Assembly: GCA_948474755.1 (NCBI GenBank)
Contig: CAOLHI010001804.1
Coordinates: 372,001 to 436,000, forward strand
Reading direction: 5' to 3'
Length of the DNA: 64,000 nt
Source of the DNA: Ctenosaura bakeri
Lineage: Eukaryota > Chordata > Lepidosauria > Squamata > Iguanidae
Shown: in pieces, positions 12,720 to 22,129 of the stretch
Numbering within the stretch: the stretch's first letter is position 1
Layout: each line of letters opens with the position of its first letter
Translations under genes and position numbers: made by a program
Notes under the pieces: generated by a model
Databases searched by the model: none
Seen by the model: only the letters and a program-made list of their open reading frames with translations
Told to the model about the DNA's origin: nothing

Positions 12720-15117
12720 CTTGAGACTTTTTGTTCATTTCTACTTTCTTTTGATCAGCAATTATTTTTCTGCCTTGTTGAATCTCAGTGGCCATGATAT
12801 GCCCCTTTTTTGTTGCAGGAAGAGGTGGGGGCTTTTGTTTTCACTGAGCAGTGTGGCTCAGATAAGGAGTCATTCTTTATATATCAGTACTGGCTCTTTG
12901 TTTCCTACCCTTGGACCTGCCTTGTCAACAACTACCTCATACTTCACTTCTGGACTTTTGGGTCTCATTGTCAATCTTCAGTAGTTTCATCTGGAACCAT
13001 CCCAGTGGATGAGGTTTGCAGGCATCCTTCTGGGCTCTTGTGTTACTGCAGCCTTTCTGCCCAACAGTGGGTACCAAGTGCTTCTGATGGCCATGCTCAA
13101 GTGCCAGTGCAACTGTAGGGTGTGTAGAAGAGTTGTCCAAGTGCTCCTTGTATTTATGGCTTCCAGAACATAAGTGACACCATTTGCAAAACTCTGGATG
13201 AAACATCTACAGGGTTGATTTCTGCCCTGTTTTGATCTCTCTTCATCGGTGTCCTTGCCATCTTGTGGCATGTGTGTCAGTCCTTGGTGTGGTGAATTGA
13301 TGCCAGAAACGTAGAAGTCACCATGCATGCTTCTGTAGAATGCCTGGTGAGAGGGCATTCATTGCTCAAAAAGAGCACTCTGGCTATGGAAAATTCTTTT
13401 CAAGCTCCTTTTGTGTGGCAAGGTTGTTCAGCTAGTAGTCCCTGGCAACAGTTTGATATTTTACTCAGTGAAGAAACAGGGCTGGACAAAATTATACCCT
13501 GCTCCATTTCATGCTCTGTCTGTGAGAGTGGCACATCTGCAGTGGCATTTCTGACTTGGTGATCTGTGTTCCAGGAGAGACTGTCTTAGAGATGATCTCA
13601 GCACAGTGTCAATCTCTTGCAGTGAGTTGAGGTTGCAACTGGGCATGCTGCTTGAAGGTCTTTAGGAGATGGAGCACTCCAGAAGGCTTGTCCCAAAACA
13701 TCCAGTGCTAGAATTTCTGCTCCATGGATCATTGGGGATGGGCTCAGACCTTACTTATTTATTGGGGAAGATCTGTCATGTACCCTTTTACTCCCTATTT
13801 CCTCATCACCAGAATGATAGCAGAAATAGAGACAAGACAAGGTGTGTGGTGCATCCTGGTCACTCCATGATGGTCTATGCACCTGTGATTTGTTTCACTT
13901 CTACATTTATCTTGGGAAAGCCATCTCAAGTAACTACATTCTCCAGATCGCCTCACAATTTACAATGGCCAGGTCAGATATCTGGGCTTGCATATTCTTG
14001 GGTTGGTCCACCTGGAAGGTGTTCCTCCAGACATCCTACCTAATGGTATTCAGTGCATCATTGCTATCGTGCATAGGTCTGCCACAGATTGCTCCTATGT
14101 ATACAAATGGAAGAATTTTTTTCTTTCTTGTCACCTTGATGGATTTCTCTAGCTTAAGTAGAAGTCACCCATTTCCTAGTATTTCTCCCATCTCTCTTGG
14201 ACAGAGGTCTCCCTCTCTTCCATCAAATTACTTGGCAGAAATCTCTTCTGACTTCCAATCATCAGGAAGCCTTCTTGTTTCCAACACTCATTGGTATGGA
14301 TGTTTCTGAAGGGCTGTAAGAACCTTCAACTTCCAGTGCTATGCCCCACACCTCACTGGAGTCTTGAATTGTTCTTAGCTCTCCAGGAAGTGTTTTGAGC
14401 CAGTGTTGTCCTATGGTGTCAGATTACTTACTTGGAAGATTGCCTTCTTGGTAGCTATTCTATCAGTCAGAAGAATGGGTAAGCTGGATGCTCTTAGGGT
14501 GGATCCACTTTCCCTATGTGTTCATAGGAACAAGGTGATTCTCAAACTGGACATTTCCTTTCTGCCAAAAGTGGTGTCAGCTTTTCATCTGAATCCAAAC
14601 TTTATATTACCTGCACTATTACAAAATTCAGCCTCAGATTTTGAACACACCCTTCATTGCCTTTACGTTTAATGGATGTTGGAATTCTACACAGACTGGA
14701 CTGTGGTCTTCTGCAGATCTCAAAGATTTTTCCTGGTCTATTCCTCTGACAAGAAAGGACATTCAATTCTCTCTCAGTGCTTCTCAAAATGGGTCACTTC
14801 TACCATCCACCTAACCTATGAACTTGCAAAGCAAGGCTCTTACATTTGTGTGCAGAGCCACTTCACCAGAACTGTTGCTGCATCATTTGCTTTTTTGAGA
14901 GGCATTTCTCTGAAGCACATGTACAGAGCAAATTCTTGATCCCAGCCTTTGACCTTCATCTTCTTATAGACTGGATGCAAGGTCCAAGGCTGAAACCACC
15001 TTTGGGACAATGGTGCTGTTTTCTTGCTTTGCATGACACTTCCTCCTTCTGTGGTAAGTAGCTTGCTAGTCTCCATTTGTAAGAGTCACAAGAGACCCAA
15101 GAAGAAGAAAAAGAGGT
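12720..15117 (+). mobile_element. DIRS-like retrotransposon A4, 5'-truncated
   Basis: Old DIRS copy. The RT/RNase H part (12720-13560) is barely readable (VFMASRT.VTPFAKLW near 13150-13195). A methyltransferase-like segment follows at 13560-14040 (VPFYSLFPHHQ, where other copies have VFPPLPLL). The YR (14400-15000) is clearer: AILSVRRMGKLDALR with the first catalytic Arg, LDISFLPKVVSAFHLN, VYSSDKKGHS, YELAKQGS and the degraded box SHFTRTVAASFAFLRG. The left half of its ICR (GTAAGTAGCTTGCTAGTCTC to AAAGAGGTT) runs directly into the left repeat of A5 at 15117. The right half of the ICR and its 3' repeat are absent. Confidence 0.72.
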
Positions 15118-15273
15118 TCTTCTTCGTGGTCTCTGTGCCTCACACATTGGGATTTTTGCGCATGCGCGATAATGTTTGGAAGATTTTAGAGCTAAGCAGC
15201 TTGGCGGGAAACCCTCCCCCATGCCCGTACTGAGCATGCTCAGCCTGCCAAGCCAACGGTCTCTCCTCTGTTC
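15118..15273 (+). repeat. Left inverted terminal repeat of DIRS A5
   Basis: Reads CTTCGTGGTCTCTGTGCC, then AGCTAAGCAGCTTGGCGGG, then GAGCATGCTCAG, ending near CGGTCTCTCCTC. Each block recurs as its reverse complement at 20905-21066. It lacks the ~30-base extension seen at the right end. Confidence 0.88.
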
Positions 15274-15437
15274 TTTTTTGTCCGCCTCAGTGAACGGAAG
15301 CTTCTTTGCTTAGCAGCTATTGTCTCTTGGCGTTTTTGGATTCTTGGACTTCTTCGAACCCCCTCCTGCTTCTCTTCGGACTTCTTCTGTGAGTGTTTCT
15401 TCTTGGACTTTCATCTTCTGCTTTTTCTCCTTCTTCT

Positions 15438-17530
15438 ATGTCTGCCCTCTTCAAAAATTGTGTCTCGTGTGGTCGTAAGGTCGCTCTCTCGGACGGGCAC
15501 TCTGAGTGCCTTTTTTGCCTTGGGGAGACCCACAAGATGAAGGCTTGCTCTGTTTGTAGAGAGTTTACTGCCCAAACTCTAAGGAACAGGTCATCCTGAC
15601 TCAAGTCCCACTGCTGGGAAGAGTCATTGAAGATCAAAGAGCAGGCGGCCGAGCATACTGCCCTTTACACAGCCATGTCTTCATGTTCCTCCTCAACGGC
15701 ATGACCCATCGGCCACAGCCTTGTCGGTATCGGCGGCTGCCATACCGACCACGATGGTACCAGGCTCGGTACTGTCCTTGTTGCCTTCCATCTCAACACT
15801 GCCTTGTATTCCGAAGCGAGTGCTGAGTACTTCTGTGACCAGGGGTGCTTCTGTGGGCCCGCAGGCGGCTAAAGCATCAAAACCGCTCATCACTGCACAG
15901 TGCAAGTGGCCTTCTTCTCTTGACCCTTCCAAGGAGAAAGAGAAGAAGAAGAAGGAGAAGTGCGGTTCACCCTCTCCATGGAGGACCTGCCCGCCGACAC
16001 CTCCTCCGACTCAGCCCTTGGAGGATGTCATCGAGGAAGTGGGCCTGCCTGATATATCGGTGATATGTGAGGAAGATCCGGCCGAAAGCCTTTCCGCGCA
16101 CTCAGGCCCACCTGCCCTTTCAGCACCTATTCCGCTCGGTCACCCGGAATATGGGATGGACTGCCCAGAACCCTCTTTGGTAACACCATGGACCCCTTCC
16201 CGGGAACGCGCCCGCAGGAGTGAGACACACTCTCCCAGCCGAAGGGACAAGCATTGATCCCCGCAGCGGCGGGAGATCTTTCCTGAGCATGGCAGATCTC
16301 GGCCTGAGCTTGACTCGCTCTTTTCCTCTGCCTCGTATATAGTGAGATATGGGCACGAACACCTATGGCGAGAACAGCCAGGATCTTATCACTCCTACTT
16401 CCCTGCGTATAGGAATAGGTACCACGCGGATGTGTGCCGTTGGTCTCTGTACCGTCGTCGGTCCCGGTCATCACCACCTGGTTCCAGATACCATTCTCGG
16501 TACTGACGTTCGCCTTTGCGTTCCCGCTCGAGGTCATCCTCCGCGCTACCGTCCTGTGTCGCCTCCTCCTCGGGTGACCGCTACCGTATCACGCCCAGTT
16601 TCAGAAACCCTTCCGGTACAGAGCTCAGCTGCGGCCTTTTCTTTTACCGAGGCCATCCAGCGTCCGCTTCCTACTGTGCTACCGATCTTTGCTACCACAG
16701 TGTCACAATTGACCTTCTCTCCACTGGTACCATCTTTGTTACCATCGACGGTACCCACTCCACCAGTGACCGTGTCTCTGCTGGCTCAACAACTTCCGGC
16801 GTAGAGCTCGCCTTCTCGATCGTCGCAGTCCTACGAGTCTGATTTTGACTCTGCTGACTCGACTCCTGGCTCTCATGAGTCTCCGCCCTTGGCTTTTGGG
16901 GACCCCACACTGGATTCGGCACCAGAGGACGTTAAACAGTTCTCCGACATCCTTCTTAGGATGGCAAATGTTCTAGGCCTTGATGTTTCCGACCCAACTC
17001 TGGCGGTACAAGATCCTGTGTTCCACTATGTGGACACCCATCCATCTGCGGCACCGTTACCATTTCTACCAGTACTGCAGGAGGTGCTGAAACATCCTTG
17101 GGTCCAACCTGCATCCTCGCAGCTGATACTTCATTGTCCTAGAGCACCTCTACAGGACTCAGAGGAGGGATGTCTATTTCCTGTTTAATCACCTGGTGCT
17201 GAACTCCATTGTTGTTGAGTCTTCCCAGAACAAGGGTGGCAAGAGGGCGCTCACCACCCCGCCGGACCGCAAGGGCCGTTGTCTGGACACCTTTGGCAGG
17301 CGCCTCCTCCCTTATTGCAAGGGTTTCCAACATGCAGGCCTGTCTTGCTGCATACCAACGCAGCCTCCTGGACAGATTCTGTCCTGCTGGCCCATCTTCC
17401 AGAAGACCATTGGATGAACGCTATCCAGTTTTACAACGAGTCGGTAGCACTCTCCAATCAGCAGATCCTGTCCTTGCAGCACACAGTTGAGGGAGCAACC
17501 CAAGTGATGGCGGGTGCCATTGCCCTTTGA
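15438..17530 (+). pseudogene. DIRS A5 gag-like protein, frameshifted
   Basis: Structural (gag-like) protein of A5. The start at 15438 opens with MSALFKNCVSCGRK. A cysteine/histidine array follows: CVSC, then DGHSECLFCLG, then HKMKACSVC, the zinc-knuckle-like N-terminus known from vertebrate DIRS gag. The frame stops at 15597. Gag then continues in other frames: a charged Ser/Pro/Arg-rich middle (15721-16800), a helical block (16930-17130, EDVKQFSDILLRMANVLGLD) and the end (17410-17530, FYNESVALSNQQILSLQHTV). Several frameshifts separate the blocks. It should package element RNA in the cytoplasm by analogy with family members. Confidence 0.75.
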
Positions 17531-17949
17531 CTGCCTGGCTGCGGTCTGCAGGCCTCCAGGAGGACAGCAGGAAGTGGATCGAGGACCTGCCTTTTGACGG
17601 GCAAGGCCTTTTCCACTCCACCACCGAAGAGGCGATGGACCGTCTCGAGAAGGCGTGCCTTTCAGCTAAGCGGTGGGGATCCGCCAGACACCGCAATCTC
17701 GACGCAGCTTTCCTTCTTGCTCTTCCTGACACCATTCTTCTTCCACCTACCAGCCCTGCTCTTGGCGCTGGGCACTGTCTCGGCCCTCGACATCGTCCTC
17801 TGCCCGGAGACCTCCGCAAAGACGGCAAGTCTCTTTGAAGAAGTCTTCGTCCACAACGAAGTTGCGGTTTTGACCGCCTACGCAGGTCGCTGCCACATCC
17901 ACTCTTCAGCCTGCCTACCAACTTCGTCGATCATCCGAGCCTGGCCCGA

Positions 17950-19459
17950 CATTTCTGTGAATGGCGTCACATCACAACGGACTCTTGGGTTCTCTCCATC
18001 GTCCATCTTGGCTACACTATCAAATTTCAAAATATACCACCTGGAGGTGTCTATTATTCTACCCCGGTCAACTCGGCTCTGTTGGAGGAGATCCAGTCTC
18101 TGCTGCACAAAGGGGCAGCTACCGTCCTCGGCCAGTACCACCGGCTTCCCCTCCTGGTACTTCACAGTACCGAAATCGGACGGTACCTTACAACTGATCC
18201 TGGACCTCAGAGGGGTGAATTCCTACATCCTACCCAAGAGGTTCAAGATGGTCATTCTTTCCTCCATCCTGCCCTTCCTCCGACGTCGGGATTGGTTCAC
18301 CTCCATCGATCTACAGGACGCCTACTTTCACATCACAATTTGGCCACAGCACAGGAGGTACCTTCGATTCTTGGTTGACGGTACCTGCTACCAGTACAGG
18401 GTGCTACCGTTCGGACTTTCCACTTTGCCCAGGGTCTTCACCAAATACATGGCCCCAGTGGTATTGCACCTCTGCACGAGGCACGTTATGGTATACCCCT
18501 ACCTCGACAACTGGCTGTTGGTGGCGTCCTGCAAGCAGAAGCTGTACGAGGACATTAACCTCACACTCTCCCTTCTGTCCCACCTTGGTCTCAGGGTAAA
18601 CCTGAAGAAGTCGCACCTCAAACCAACCAGGGCCCTGGACTTCATAGGAGCAACCCTAGACTCGGTCTCTGCCAAGGCCTATCTTCCTGCAAAGTGGTCA
18701 CGCACTCTGCGCCAAGCTGCTACTGCTATCCTCTGTGCCCCTGTCATCTCGGCGAGAAGGATCCAGCAGCTTGTCGGCTACATGGCGCCGACTACGTCAG
18801 TCACCTACCTTTCCCGCCTTCGCGCCCTCCCGCTCCTGCACTGGTTCATCGAGGCCTTCGATCCCCTCCTGGACGACCAGGGCCATCTGCTTTGGATCCC
18901 TCAACAGGTGCACCGCTCCCTTCTCTGGTGGCTCTCCTCCCAGCACCTGCTCTTGGGAATGCCGTTCCAAGACGCGTGCCCTCAGATCATGGTAACAACG
19001 GATACCTCCCTTTACAGATGGGGAGCCCATTGCAATGCTCTCAGGGTACAGGGACGCTGGGTCAGTCCAGAGACCCGCCTGCACATCAATGCCCTGGAAC
19101 TCCTTGCTGTCCTGAAAGTTCTACAAGCTTTCCGCAACCTGGTTGTCAGCCACACAGTGCAAATCCTGATGGACGACACAACGGCCGTCTGCTATGTCAA
19201 CAGGCAAGGAGGGACCCGGTCCACCATCCTCCTCTCCATAGCTCTTCGTCCCAGGGACTGGTGCGTACCGCTCCGAGTTCACCCAGTTGCGGTGCACCTG
19301 GCGGGTCGCGAAAACACTACGGCAGACACCCTCAGCAGGGACACCTCGAGCTACCACGAGTGGTCCCTCTCCGATACCACTTTTCGAGCGGTACTAGCCC
19401 AGTGGGGAGAACCTTCAATTGATCTCTTCGCCAGTGACCTGAACAAGAAGTGTCCCTGA
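17950..19459 (+). pseudogene. DIRS A5 reverse transcriptase-RNase H
   Basis: RT-RNase H of A5. The N-terminal part (17950-18165, QFQ-type block KFQNIPPGGVYYS and EEIQSLLHKGAATV) is in one frame. A shift near 18150-18165 leads into a long open frame to 19459. RT blocks are WYFTVPKSDGTL, DLRGVNSYILPKRFKMV, FTSIDLQDAYFHI (first Asp) and LPFGLSTLPRVFTK. The active-site box reads YPYLDNWLL at 18494-18517: the second catalytic Asp of YxDD is Asn (AAC at 18509-18511), where A2 and B1 keep DD. RNase H follows: TTDTSLYRWGAHC, INALELLAV, DDTTAVCYVNRQGG and AGRENTTADTLSRD. This copy is expected to be RT-dead. Confidence 0.88.
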
Positions 19460-19780
19460 TACTGCTCAAGAGCCGGCCTGGGTCGGGGCTCTCCGGGCGA
19501 CGCTTTCCAGTTCCATTGGGGTGACGGTCTCCTCTATGTGTTCCCGCCGCTTCCTCTCCTGGGCCGCGTGGTCGCCAAGATCCTTGCGGATCGTGCTGAT
19601 GCCATTCTTGTAGCCCCATACCAGCTAAGACAGCACTGGTTTGGGCCCCTCTTCGAGGCTGCTCTCGGCCAACTCCTCCAGTTCCCGATGGTACCGAACC
19701 TCCTTTCACATTCAGACGGTCTCGTACTGCACCCAGACCTACCACTCCTGTCTCTCCACGCGTGGAGGATAACCCCTTAG
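19410..19780 (+). pseudogene. DIRS A5 methyltransferase-like segment
   Basis: Segment joining RNase H to YR. It begins SIDLFASDLNKKCP and continues, after a stop and shift at 19459, with YVFPPLPLLGRVVAKILAD, AILVAPYQLRQHWFGPLF and HPDLPLLSLHAWR. In DIRS elements this position holds a DAM-like N6-adenine methyltransferase domain. The P-P-x-x-L-L and W-F blocks fit, but no catalytic D-P-P-Y motif is seen, so activity is doubtful. Confidence 0.6.
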
Positions 19781-19799
19781 ATGCTCCAGCCATATGGGA

Positions 19800-20785
19800 T
19801 GTCCTCACCGCAGCCAGGAAGGAGTCTATGCGTCACTCTTACCACTAGAAGTGGCAGAGGTTCACTGCCTTTGCAAACAAACATTGTGAACCGGTATCGC
19901 CGGTTGCTCTGTCTATGGTGCTGCACTTCCTCCTTCACCTTCGGGAACAAGGACTTGCTTTTCCCTCTTTAAAGGTCTACCTTGAAGCTATCGTTGCCTA
20001 CCAGCCACGTGGGCTCCCCTTGGCGGCGCTCTTCAGGGGCGTTACCCTCAAGCAGTTCATGAAAGGCCTGCAACACCTTTGTCCACTGGTGTCGCCACTG
20101 CTGCCTCCCTGGTCGCTGTCCTTGGTGCTATCCCAGTTGACATGACTGCCTTTTGAGCCTGTGGCTACTGCTGATGACAGACTCTTGACCATGAAGACTG
20201 CCTTCCTCGTAGCTGTCACGAGCGAGCAAGCTGACAACCCTACGATCCAATGAGCCCTTCTTGGTCTTTCATTGGGACAAGGTGGTCCTCTGACCAGACA
20301 TCTCCTTCCTACCCAAAGTTGTCTCCGACTTTCATCTTAATCAGGACGTCATCCTTCCTACTTTCTATCCTGACCTGACTATGCCTCTGGAGCGGTCTCT
20401 CCACTCCCTCGATGCTCGTCGGGCTCTGGCCTTCTACATTCAACAGACTTCCTCCTTCCGCCAGACTCCTCACCTGTTCGTCTGTTATGGTGGTTGTCGG
20501 AAGGGACACAAGGTATCCACCCAGAGAGTCTCCAAATGGGTGGCTCAGACCATTCTACTGGTGTATGAACTGGCTAAACAGCCTCTGCCAGCTCTGCTCC
20601 ATGCCCACTCCACTAGAGCCCTGGTCTCTTCAGCAGCTCTCCTTCGAGGGGTGGACCTGCAGGAGCTGTGTCGTGTGGCTACCTGGTCACGACCTTTGAC
20701 CTTTGTGTGCCACTATTGGTTGGACTGCCAGGCTCGACGAGATGCCCGCTTTGGATGTGCGGTGTTGTCTTCTGTTCTTTAGGAC
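19800..20785 (+). pseudogene. DIRS A5 tyrosine recombinase, frameshifted
   Basis: Integrase of A5. The N-terminal core-binding domain (19806-20140) reads KWQRFTAFANKHCEPVSP, LREQGLAFPSLKVYLEAI and LKQFMKGLQHL. The region that should carry the first catalytic Arg (S-x-R-R-x-x-E/K-L-x-A-L-R in A4) is garbled by a frameshift at about 20215-20250. The C-terminal catalytic part (20381-20782) is open: LDARRALAFYIQQ, YELAKQPLPALLHAHSTRAL with His and Arg at 20606-20617, and VATWSRPLTFVCHY with the tyrosine at 20714-20716. Loss of the Arg I region and stops near 20140 and 20292 make it nonfunctional. Confidence 0.82.
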
Positions 20786-20817
20786 CTGACCCACCGTCCA
20801 CTGGTAAGCTACACAAT

Positions 20818-20862
20818 CTCCCAATGTGTGAGGCACAGAGACCACGAAGAAGTGGTCATACC
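20818..20862 (+). repeat. Shortened ICR of DIRS A5
   Basis: Keeps the left half (CCAATGTGTGAGGCACAGAG, then ACCACGAAGAA) but joins straight to GTGGTCATACCCGCC. Compared with A2 it lacks about 36 bases at the centre (the GGTTGC to GGTTCTTCGA part) and about 16 bases of the right half. The central sequence pairs with the right-end extension, so this copy has lost its circularisation template. Confidence 0.7.
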
Positions 20863-20904
20863 CGCCCAGCCATCCCCTCTTCAGGTTCTGCTCCAGCGGA
20901 CTTT

Positions 20905-21092
20905 GAAACTGAGGAGAGACCGTTGGCTTGGCGGGCTGAGCATGCTCAGTACGAGTAGGGGGGAGGGGTTCCCGCCAAGCTGCTTAGCTCTAGAATCTTC
21001 CGAATGCTACCGTGCATGTGCAAAGATCCCAATGTGTGAGGGCACAGATGACCACTTGAAGAACCACATTTACAGGTAAGCAACCTGTTCTT
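20905..21092 (+). repeat. Right inverted terminal repeat of DIRS A5
   Basis: Reverse complement of the left repeat over about 150 bp, followed by the extension ACAGGTAAGCAACCTGTTCTT. Shared landmarks are TTGGCTTGGCGGGCTGAGC, GCTGCTTAGCTCTAGAATC and CCCAATGTGTGAGGGCACAG. Confidence 0.88.
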
Positions 21093-21530
21093 TCCCAGTA
21101 TCTTCAGAGGAGGCCCTTCTCTTTGTCCTACCATCTTTACAGGAACATGTGAACATGAGAGAGAGAGAGAGAGCTTTCGGAGTAACTCTTTCCAGCATTT
21201 GGAACTCCCTCCCTATGCTAGGATGACCTTATTGCTGTCCTTTTGTCAGCAAGTAAAAATTCTTTTTCTTCCTCAGCTTTCTTTCAGGAGCTGAGCAAAT
21301 GGCATTTAAGAGTGTGCTGTTTTGCTAATTTTATGCTTTTTTTAAATAATAAATTTGTTTAAAATGTTTTCATTTCTGTAGGAAGCTTAGATAGCATTTT
21401 AATGTCTTAGTAGGTGCTTTTAACTGTATTTTAATTTTTGCAAGCTGCCTTGAGTGCCAGCATTTGGAAAAAGAAGGAATATAAATGGCTTGATGATGTT
21501 GAATGATGATGATGATGCATTGATGCTGGT
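21093..21530 (+). mobile_element. LINE 3' tail remnant (L2-like), tentative
   Basis: TGGAACTCCCTCCC near 21200 resembles the W-N-S-L-P block at the end of L2/CR1 RT. The tail AAGCTGCCTTGAGTGCCAGC followed by AATATAAAT is typical of the 3' ends of reptilian L2-like repeats. A (GA)n run at 21158-21173 and a (GAT)n run at 21493-21518 lie within or beside it. Assignment is by resemblance only. Confidence 0.4.
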
Positions 21531-22129
21531 TTCCTACACTTTTTTGGGAAACTCATGCTGTAGTTATTGTTTCACTTCTATTACACCTGGCATCTTTGTG
21601 ACTAGGTTGCAGGAGCTAGAATAAGAAACAAAAACTCTGGAAGTCCATTTTATGGGCAGTACCTAGCTGAATCCGACCATTCCGTATGATTGAACCCATG
21701 ATAATTTTTGAGATGTGGTACTGTCAGAAAACTTTGTAGGTTCATAACTATTAAGTTAGTATGTCTGGACTGGGTTATTCTTGAAGTACCTCACCTACTT
21801 ATATAGGAGTTCACCTCAAATGCCAGATGATCAAATGGTAAGTCATGCTAACTGTGACTTCTCGTATGAATTGTCTGTGTGCTGGAGTTTGTTGGTCTCA
21901 CTAAGTCTCAAACTCTGACTGAAGAGAGAGTGGAAGCAGATTGGTAATATGAAAACCAAATCAGCCAAATACTTTATAAACTTGTCTCGTGGAGACTGTA
22001 ATTTGTGAACATGGGGAAAGAACTGTTGTTCAGAGGAGAAACAAACCAAAACACCATTAAGCAGTGACAACCTTGGAGAAAACTACAGAAGTTCTTTATA
22101 TCTGTTCAACATTTTTTGGGTTACCTGTT
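21531..22129. other. Intron sequence, nothing recognised
   Basis: No exon, RNA gene or transposon signature seen. Confidence 0.55.

Larger units (their letters stand above)
15118..21092 (+). mobile_element. DIRS-like retrotransposon A5, nearly full length (about 6 kb)
   Basis: The most complete mobile element here. It has a left inverted repeat, gag, RT, RNase H, a methyltransferase-like segment, tyrosine recombinase, a remnant ICR and a right inverted repeat. The two ends are clear reverse complements over about 150 bp, which identifies the DIRS order rather than an LTR element with direct repeats. Both ends carry GTTCTT (15116-15121 and 21087-21092). The GC-rich coding region contrasts with the AT-rich intron, suggesting fairly recent insertion. 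It is not active as it stands: gag and YR carry frameshifts, the RT active site is changed and the ICR has lost its centre. Confidence 0.9.

Noticed and set aside
15721..16257. 178-codon Ser/Pro-rich open frame as a separate gene
   Set aside because: It lies in the middle of A5 gag between recognised gag blocks, and A1 has related sequence at the same position.
18797..19084. Minus-strand open frames across A5
   Set aside because: They mirror the conserved plus-strand RT-RNase H frame and show no family motif.
17594..19459. 621-codon open frame as a possible host gene
   Set aside because: Its RT and RNase H motifs, and its position between DIRS gag and YR inside inverted repeats, show it is part of retrotransposon A5. 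The first ~180 residues are gag and RT sequence read in the wrong frame.
15118..21092. LTR retrotransposon or endogenous retrovirus
   Set aside because: The ends are inverted, not direct, repeats. There is no protease or DDE integrase, and the integrase is a tyrosine recombinase with an H-x-x-R and a Tyr box.
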